Source: an uncultured Collinsella sp. | Lineage (GTDB): Bacteria; Actinomycetota; Coriobacteriia; Coriobacteriales; Coriobacteriaceae | Direction: 5' to 3' | DNA length: 10,219 bases | Assembly: GCA_902494245.1 (NCBI GenBank) | Contig: CABUSR010000054.1 | Span: 1-10,219, forward strand | Part shown: piece after piece, positions 6,012 through 10,219 of the stretch | Numbering within the stretch: the first letter of the stretch is position 1 | Layout of the letters: each line of letters opens with the position of its first letter | Translations under genes and position numbers: made by a program | The notes under the pieces: model-generated | What the model saw: the letters and a program-made list of their open reading frames with translations, nothing else | Database searches by the model: none | Told to the model about the DNA's origin: nothing

Positions 6012-7035
6012 AGTCATAACATTCGGTATTCCCTCATATAACGCCGCCAAGGACATGGACCATTGCATCACCTCCATCTTGGAAGGGAGCAATTACGCCA
6101 CCGATATCGAGATTATCGTGGTGGACGACGGCTCCAAGGACGAGACGGCCGCCAAGGCCGATGAGTGGGAGGCCCGTTATCCTGGAATCATCCGCGCGGT
6201 GCACCAGGAGAATGGCGGCCACGGTATTGCCGTCCTCTCGGGCCTGCGCGAGGCGCAGGGCACCTACTACAAGGTCGTTGACTCGGACGACTGGCTCGAC
6301 GGTGCGGCGCTTTCGACCATGCTGTCGATCCTGCGTGGCTTTGAGGAGCGCGACCAGCGCGTAGACCTGTTTATCTCGAACTACGTGTACGAGAAGGTTT
6401 ACGAGGGCACGCATACCGCTATTGGCTACAAGTTTGCCCTGCCACGCAAAAAGATTTTCTCTTGGGACCAGATCGGACACTTTCGTCCCGATCAGAACCT
6501 GCTCATGCACAGCCTGTGCTATCGCACCGATGTACTGCGCGAGTCCAATCTGCCTATGCCGGCACACACGTTCTACGTGGATAATATCTACGCATACGTG
6601 CCGCTGCCGCGCTGCAAGACCATGTACTACGCCGACATCGACCTCTATCGCTACTTTATCGGTCGCGAGGGCCAGAGCGTCAATGAGGCCACGATGGTCA
6701 AGCGCCTGGGTCAGCAGTTCCGCGTAACGCGCATCATGATGGAATCGTTCCACCTGTACCAGGACGTTGAGTCCTCGCGTCTGCGTTCGTATATGATGGG
6801 CTACTTCACCATGATGATGGCGATTTGCTCGGTGCTCACCAAGCTTTCCGAGGAAGATTGTGCCGATGAGCGCTTGAAGACGCTATGGAAGGACCTGAAG
6901 GAGTACGACGAGCGCATGTATCGTCGCGCTCGCTACGGCGTGGTCGGATTCTTTACCAACCTGCATGGACGAGCCGGAGACAAAACCACACTCGGCCTAT
7001 ACCATCTTGCCTCAAAGATCTTCAAATTCAACTAG
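6004..7035 (+). CDS. Family 2 glycosyltransferase
   Basis: A GT-A fold inverting glycosyltransferase of about 343 residues. The N-terminal half has VITFGIPSYNAAKDM (4-18), VVDDGSKDET (39-48) and the metal/nucleotide-sugar DxD region VVDSDDWLDG (91-100). The C-terminal half is less typical and has no clear membrane span. The Met at 6004 is preferred because its reading begins directly at the family's first strand and it overlaps the glf stop (ATGCATAA); an in-frame ATG at 5986 would add six residues. Coupling to glf suggests it uses UDP-galactofuranose or builds the same glycan, but the acceptor and donor cannot be read from the sequence. No other polysaccharide genes flank the pair. Confidence 0.88.
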   Translation: MHKVITFGIPSYNAAKDMDHCITSILEGSNYATDIEIIVVDDGSKDETAAKADEWEARYPGIIRAVHQENGGHGIAVLSGLREAQGTYYKVVDSDDWLDGAALSTMLSILRGFEERDQRVDLFISNYVYEKVYEGTHTAIGYKFALPRKKIFSWDQIGHFRPDQNLLMHSLCYRTDVLRESNLPMPAHTFYVDNIYAYVPLPRCKTMYYADIDLYRYFIGREGQSVNEATMVKRLGQQFRVTRIMMESFHLYQDVESSRLRSYMMGYFTMMMAICSVLTKLSEEDCADERLKTLWKDLKEYDERMYRRARYGVVGFFTNLHGRAGDKTTLGLYHLASKIFKFN

Positions 7036-7057
7036 TGCAGAAACGCTCGGGTAACGG

Positions 7058-7166
7058 GGACCCCTGGTCCTTAACTTGCTACTTCGAACAGTCCTGCGCA
7101 AGACGGAGGCGCCACTGGCGCCTCCTTTGTGTGCGGAACTCGTATCAAGTTAAGGACCAGGGGTCC
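7058..7166 (+). repeat. Nested palindromic element 2, after glycosyltransferase
   Basis: The outer arms 7058-7078 and 7146-7166 are perfect 21-bp inverted repeats beginning GGACCCCTGGTCC and ending TTAACTTG. The 67-bp core contains ACAGTCCTG (7088-7096), a terminator-like hairpin (7105-7125) and GTGCGGAACTCG (7131-7142). Both boxes occur, inverted, in the element at 7260-7384, whose core is also 67 bp, although the arms and central hairpin differ. It starts 22 nt past the glycosyltransferase stop. Confidence 0.8.
7105..7128 (+). terminator. Terminator hairpin inside element 2
   Basis: GGAGGCGCC (7105-7113) and GGCGCCTCC (7117-7125) pair perfectly around ACT and are followed by TTTGTGTG. This probably ends the glf-glycosyltransferase transcript. 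It forms the apical hairpin of the nested element. Confidence 0.7.
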
Positions 7167-7182
7167 TCTGCTATGTCTCGCT

Positions 7183-7227
7183 TTATGTCAGATAGTCGAA
7201 TTTGAAGATCTTCGACGCGCGGTACAC
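7183..7227 (-). pseudogene. Fossil tail of a second glycosyltransferase gene
   Basis: On the - strand this reads VYRASKIFKFDYLT then TAA. The intact glycosyltransferase on the + strand ends LYHLASKIFKFN. At DNA level 7193-7215 inverted matches 7012-7034 at 21 of 23 positions. One difference is a synonymous Ser codon change (TCA/TCG) and the other is Asn to Asp. The differences create mismatches rather than compensating pairs if read as RNA arms, which favours coding ancestry. Nothing recognisable is left upstream, where the sequence soon runs into element 3. A chance or structural inverted repeat is the alternative. Confidence 0.35.
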
Positions 7228-7259
7228 AGGGGCCTGGGCTGAAGGGGATCTGGTTGGTA

Positions 7260-7384
7260 GGTTGCCCGGTGGGTCTTGGTTATGTTTGTCGCGAGTTCCG
7301 CACGAGCCGAAGAGCACTTAATGTGCTCTTCATGCGAGCCAGGACTGTAGAGCAGCAAACATAACCAAGACCCACCGGGCAACC
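7260..7384 (-). repeat. Nested palindromic element 3, after peptidase
   Basis: The outer arms 7260-7288 and 7356-7384 are perfect 29-bp inverted repeats beginning GGTTGCCCGGTGGGTC and ending TTATGTTTG. The 67-bp core has CGAGTTCCGCAC (7292-7303), a perfect 9-bp hairpin GAAGAGCAC/GTGCTCTTC (7309-7317/7323-7331) and CAGGACTGT (7340-7348). Those boxes are the exact reverse complements of the ones in element 2. It lies 12 nt past the peptidase stop on the peptidase strand. No T-run follows the inner hairpin, so it is not an ordinary terminator. Confidence 0.8.
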
Positions 7385-7396
7385 GGACGAGCTAGC

Positions 7397-8398
7397 TTAC
7401 TTTGCGGCGCCGGGGATGCCGTGGGAGGTTTTGGCGGTTTTGGCTCCGTTTACGATGGCGGTCTGTAGGGCCCTTACGGCGAGCATGCCCAACAGGTCCA
7501 AGGGAACGGCGGCGCTTGCCTGGGCACTCAGTTTGCCGCTGGCGAGGGTGTAGATGGTGTCGCCGTCGTTGGTAGTGTGCGTGGGGCGAATGGCGTGCGC
7601 ATAGGCGTCTGCGGCCATTTGGGAGACCTTGGTGGCCTGAGCCTTGGTGAGTTCAACGTTGGTGACGATGCAGCTGATGGTGGTGTTGGTGCGGTCGAGT
7701 GGCATTTGCATGGAGCCGGCGGCGGCAAAGGCTGCGAGCTCCATGTCGACGATCTGGTCGCTATCGGCTGCGGCGCGCATGCCAGCGACCCATTCACCGG
7801 TGAAGGGGTCGACGATATTGCCGCAGGCGTTGACCGAGACCACGGCACCCACCTTAACAGGGCCGAGTGCCACGGCGGCAGCGCCTAGGCCGGCCTTCAT
7901 GCAGGTGGCGGGGCCCATGAGCTTGCCCACGGTGGCACCGGTGCCGGCACCTACATTGCCCTGCTCGAGCATGGTGGGGGTGTTGTCGAGCGCCTCGCGC
8001 ACGGCGGAGATGCCGGCCTCAATGTCGGGGCGTACGGTGGGGTCGCCAAACGCGAGGTCGAAGATGCAGCTAGAGCACACGATGGGCACCTGAGTGGGGC
8101 CGACGGGAAGGCCGATGCCGCGGCTCTCGAGCTCGCGGGCGACGCCGCTTGCGGCCTCCAGACCAAAGGCCGATCCACCCGAAAGGCAGACGGCGTGGAC
8201 CTTGTCCACGGTGTTCTCGGGACGCAGCAGGTCGGTCTCGCGCGATGCCGGTGCACCGCCGCGAACGTCAACACCGCCGGTGGCGCCCTCGGGTGCCACG
8301 ATTACGGTGCAACCGGTGCCGGCCTCCTCGTCCGTATAGTTGCCAAAGCAAAAGCCATCGACATCGCAAACGTCAATGGCCTCAAGCAGTGTATCCAT
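7397..8398 (-). CDS. P1 family (DmpA/BapA-like) peptidase
   Basis: A self-processing hydrolase of the P1/S58 family, related to DmpA L-aminopeptidase/D-esterase and beta-aminopeptidases; 333 residues, no signal peptide seen. Family blocks: the N-terminal FGNYTDEEAGTGCTVIV, VDVRGGAPASRETDLL (43-58), HAVCLSGGSAFGLEAASGV (68-86), PIVCSSCIFDL, GNVGAGTGATVGK (147-159), VVSVNACGNIVDP around 186-198, and RTNTTISCIVTNVELTKAQA (236-255). The last block is where family members cleave themselves; by analogy with the related fold the bond before Thr239 (RTN|TTI) is the likely site, which is an inference. The substrate is unknown. The ATG follows ATAGGAGTAAAAC. The gene lies 101 bp downstream of maf, with hairpins between, so it may be transcribed on its own. 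It is followed by nested element 3. Confidence 0.88.
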   Translation of the reverse strand: MDTLLEAIDVCDVDGFCFGNYTDEEAGTGCTVIVAPEGATGGVDVRGGAPASRETDLLRPENTVDKVHAVCLSGGSAFGLEAASGVARELESRGIGLPVGPTQVPIVCSSCIFDLAFGDPTVRPDIEAGISAVREALDNTPTMLEQGNVGAGTGATVGKLMGPATCMKAGLGAAAVALGPVKVGAVVSVNACGNIVDPFTGEWVAGMRAAADSDQIVDMELAAFAAAGSMQMPLDRTNTTISCIVTNVELTKAQATKVSQMAADAYAHAIRPTHTTNDGDTIYTLASGKLSAQASAAVPLDLLGMLAVRALQTAIVNGAKTAKTSHGIPGAAK

Positions 8399-8421
8399 GT
8401 TTTACTCCTATCGGTTTTCCG

Positions 8422-8438
8422 CCGGGCCTTATGCCCGG
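8422..8438 (-). promoter_or_regulatory. GC-rich hairpin in the peptidase leader
   Basis: CCGGGC (8422-8427) and GCCCGG (8433-8438) pair around a 5-nt loop about 24 nt before the peptidase start codon. The palindrome CCGTACGG lies at 8446-8453, and TACAAT (- strand, 8463-8468) is a possible -10 box without a good -35. The role is uncertain. Confidence 0.3.
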
Positions 8439-8470
8439 TCGGGATCCGTACGGTACGCCGAAATTGTAGG

Positions 8471-8489
8471 CGCTGGGGGATACCCAGCG
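8471..8489 (-). terminator. Possible terminator after maf
   Basis: CGCTGGG (8471-8477) and CCCAGCG (8483-8489) pair around a 5-nt loop, ending 10 nt past the maf stop on the - strand. The tail is CCTACAATTTC rather than a T-run, so termination may be weak. Confidence 0.4.
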
Positions 8490-8499
8490 GCAGATGCAA

Positions 8500-9081
8500 T
8501 TACGATAGTTTTTGAATCGCACGCGCGACGCGAGCGATGGGCAGGCCCACCACGTTGTAGAAGTCGCCCGAAATATCATGCACGAGCATGCGCCCGCCGA
8601 CGCCCTGGATGCCGTAGGCGCCTGCCTTGTCCATGGGCTCGCCCGAGGCGACGTAGCGCTCAATCTGCTCGTCGGCGAGCTCATAGAACGTCACGTCGGT
8701 CACATCGACAAACGACAGGCTCTCGGCGGCGTGCGGGGCTGTGACGTCTCCGGCTCTAACGATGCAGACGCCGGTTGCGACCTGGTGCGTGCGCCCCGAG
8801 AGCTCGTGGAGCATGGTGCGGGCTTCGTCCTCGTTTGCCGGCTTACCCAAAATCTTGCCATCGAAGGTGACGATGGTGTCGGCCGCGATGGTCAGCTCAT
8901 TGGGCTCGGCGTGCTCGGCGGCAACGGCGGCAGCCTTAGCGCGAGCTAAGCGCTCGACAAGCGTAAGCGGGGTCTCGTCATCAAAAGGAGTTTCGTCGAT
9001 GTCAGCGGGAATGACGCGGATGTCGTAGCCCGCTTCGCGCATCAACTCGATGCGGCGCGGTGATTGCGAAGCCAAAATCAT
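8500..9081 (-). CDS. maf: Maf family nucleotide pyrophosphatase
   Basis: A Maf/YhdE-type nucleoside triphosphate pyrophosphatase of 193 residues that hydrolyses non-canonical or excess NTPs (house-cleaning); cytosolic. Visible motifs are the N-terminal ILASQSPRRIELM (2-14, S-x-S-P-R-R), TIAADTIV (64-71), ILGKP (77-81), LSGRTHQVATGV (94-105) and DKAGAYGIQGVGG near the C-terminal third. The ATG overlaps the TGA of the DJ-1 gene as ATGA, indicating translational coupling. The subtype (dTTP/UTP or another) was not settled. A hairpin follows the stop. Confidence 0.93.
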   Translation of the reverse strand: MILASQSPRRIELMREAGYDIRVIPADIDETPFDDETPLTLVERLARAKAAAVAAEHAEPNELTIAADTIVTFDGKILGKPANEDEARTMLHELSGRTHQVATGVCIVRAGDVTAPHAAESLSFVDVTDVTFYELADEQIERYVASGEPMDKAGAYGIQGVGGRMLVHDISGDFYNVVGLPIARVARAIQKLS

Positions 9082-9620
9082 AGCTGAATGCCCTCTGCAA
9101 CCTTCTCGACAGCCTTGTCGCCGGCGAGCGTACGCAGCAGCTCAAGCGCAAAGGGGAGCGACTGGGCCATGCCGCTGGCGGTGATGATGTTGCCGTCGTG
9201 CGTGACCTTGTCGCCGGTATAGGCGCCCTCGGGGAAGCTCTTCTCAAAGCCGGGGAAGCACGTGGCGTGGCGTCCCTCGAGCAGGTCAAGCTCGCCCAGG
9301 ATAAACGGGGCGGCGCAGATGGCGGCAACATGCTTGGTCGCGGCGAACTCGCAGACTACGTCGCAGACGCGCTGGTCGGCGCGCAGGTTGGTGGCGCCGG
9401 GCAGACCGCCGGGTAGGACGACGCAGTCATACTCGTCAAAGTTAATCTCGTCAAAGAGTGCGTCGCAGGTTACGGGAATCTGCAGCGAGCTTACGACCTC
9501 GCGCGTGGGCATGATCGAGACGAGCGTGGCGCGCACGCCGCCGCGACGCATGACATCGACCATGGTCAGGCATTCAATCGTTTCAAAGCCATCGGCGGCG
9601 AGAACGGCAACGCTGGGCAT
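9078..9620 (-). CDS. DJ-1/PfpI family protein
   Basis: A 180-residue protein of the DJ-1/ThiJ/YajL branch. VAVLAADGFETIECLTMVD near the start (E16 equals Glu18 of human DJ-1), VDVMRRGG (21-28, nearly the same in human DJ-1), VVLPGGLPGATNL (67-79) and the nucleophile elbow AAICAAPFIL with Cys102 (equals Cys106) are all present. Family members are linked to oxidative stress and to protein or nucleotide deglycation, but the precise activity is disputed and cannot be assigned here. The start at 9620 is chosen because AAAGGAA lies just before it and the family begins there; an upstream in-frame ATG at 9686 adds 22 residues of atypical sequence. It overlaps maf by 4 nt, forming an operon. Confidence 0.9.
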   Translation of the reverse strand: MPSVAVLAADGFETIECLTMVDVMRRGGVRATLVSIMPTREVVSSLQIPVTCDALFDEINFDEYDCVVLPGGLPGATNLRADQRVCDVVCEFAATKHVAAICAAPFILGELDLLEGRHATCFPGFEKSFPEGAYTGDKVTHDGNIITASGMAQSLPFALELLRTLAGDKAVEKVAEGIQL

Positions 9621-9657
9621 GAGGGTTCCTTTCGTAAGGCGGCATACAATTAGCCGT

Positions 9658-9686
9658 CTTATACCCCGAAGACATGCGCTTGCCAC
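9658..9686 (-). promoter_or_regulatory. Putative promoter of the DJ-1-maf operon
   Basis: On the - strand GTGGCA (9681-9686) is followed after 17 nt by TATAAG (9658-9663), 4 of 6 and 5 of 6 matches to the sigma-70 type boxes. It is 37 nt upstream of the chosen DJ-1 start, which also supports the shorter protein. Confidence 0.4.
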
Positions 9687-9710
9687 GCTCGATTTCCCAA
9701 TGTTTAAAAA

Positions 9711-9764
9711 GGGACGGGGATTAAATAATCATTCGGTACAAATTGATTATTTAATCCCCGTCCC
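9711..9764 (-). repeat. Long palindrome 4, after RNA methyltransferase
   Basis: The arms 9711-9731 and 9744-9764 are perfect 21-bp inverted repeats beginning GGGACGGGGATTAAATAATC around a 12-nt loop. Like the three nested elements it has a GC-rich outer and AT-rich inner arm and follows a stop codon (35 nt after it), but it lacks the TTCCGCA and AGGAC boxes and the inner hairpin. It may be a core-less relative or simply an unusually long terminator; AAAAA and TTTTT lie just outside the arms. Confidence 0.7.
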
Positions 9765-9799
9765 AGAAAAATCATCGGGCGTGGTCTCGGGCAAACTGT

Positions 9800-10219
9800 C
9801 TAGTTGCGCTTGAGGTGGACGACGGTTTCGCAGTGGAAGGTTTGCGGGAATAGGTCGACCGGCGTGATCTTGACGGGGGAGAAGGTGCCCTCCTCGACAA
9901 AGCGCTTGAGGTCGCGGGCCAGAGTCGCCGGGTCGCAGCTCACGTAGGCGACATCACGGGCACTCGTGCTCGCGATGAGGTCGATCGCCTCGGGGGCGAG
10001 GCCCGCACGCGGCGGGTCGACCACCAAGACGTCGGCGTCCTGATCGGGGAACTCGCGCACCGCGTCGCCGCCGATGACGTCGACGTTATCGAGCTTGTTG
10101 ATCTCCAGGTTGCGACGCAGGTCGCGCACGGCCGGGCCGTAGGCCTCGACGGCGGCGACAAAATCACAGCGGCGGGCGAGCGGCAGGGTAAAGGTGCCGG
10201 CACCGCAGTACAGGTCCAC
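9800..10219 (-). CDS. RNA uracil-5 methyltransferase, C-terminal part
   Basis: The C-terminal 139 residues of a TrmA/RumA (RlmD)-type SAM-dependent methyltransferase making 5-methyluridine in RNA; the gene continues past the window end, so its N-terminal TRAM or RNA-binding part is not seen. VDLYCGAGTFTLPLA is SAM motif I, VVDPPRAGL is the family motif (67-75 of the visible part), YVSCDPATLARDL carries the catalytic Cys (95), and DLFPQTFHCETVVHL carries the Glu (131) acting as base in this family. The first visible codon is GTG, read as Val within the chain, not a start. Whether the target is 23S rRNA or tRNA cannot be told from this part. Confidence 0.93.
   Translation of the reverse strand: MDLYCGAGTFTLPLARRCDFVAAVEAYGPAVRDLRRNLEINKLDNVDVIGGDAVREFPDQDADVLVVDPPRAGLAPEAIDLIASTSARDVAYVSCDPATLARDLKRFVEEGTFSPVKITPVDLFPQTFHCETVVHLKRN

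Noticed and set aside
7188..7382. - strand open frame of 64 codons across element 3
   Set aside because: It is made mostly of the palindrome arms and core, without a ribosome binding site or recognisable domains.

Overview
The window reads as a chromosomal stretch of a GC-rich, anaerobic-type actinobacterium. Coding style, the paired acetate kinases and the gene mix suggest Coriobacteriia, most likely Collinsella or a relative. This is an inference from protein character; no rRNA or other marker gene is present.

Layout. Positions 1-520 hold an unidentified structured segment at the window edge, a hairpin, and a visibly A/T-richer stretch with the 3' remnant of an MFS-type transporter. Two tandem full-length acetate kinase genes follow (525-1703 and 1868-3046, + strand), each with its own ribosome binding site and terminator. 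A convergent phosphate acetyltransferase gene lies at 3597-4577 (- strand). Together these form the acetyl-CoA <-> acetyl phosphate <-> acetate pathway that makes ATP in fermenters. The 550 bp between ackA2 and pta hold no convincing gene, but do hold three degenerate 62-bp tandem repeats and a 119-bp nested palindrome. Divergent from pta is a two-gene unit, glf (UDP-galactopyranose mutase) and an overlapping family 2 glycosyltransferase, probably making a galactofuranose-containing surface glycan. On the - strand come a P1/DmpA-like peptidase (7397-8398), a coupled pair of a DJ-1/PfpI protein and Maf (9078-9620 and 8500-9081), and the 3' part of a TrmA/RumA-type RNA uracil methyltransferase that runs off the window.

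Most unusual content. Three intergenic elements (3459-3577, 7058-7166, 7260-7384) lie 12-22 nt past the stop codons of pta, the glycosyltransferase and the peptidase. Each has long perfect terminal arms (24, 21 and 29 bp) whose sequence differs from element to element. Inside the arms sit short boxes that recur (TTCCGCA and AGGAC, longer between two of the elements) around a central hairpin that also varies. All three point the same way relative to the gene they follow. A fourth long palindrome without the boxes (9711-9764) follows the methyltransferase gene. They look like one modular structured family, either mobile (MITE/REPIN-like) or functional at mRNA 3' ends. Other points of note are an ackA copy with several active-site substitutions, similar hairpins about 53 nt before ackA1 and pta, mirrored -10 boxes between pta and glf, and a fossil of a second glycosyltransferase tail.
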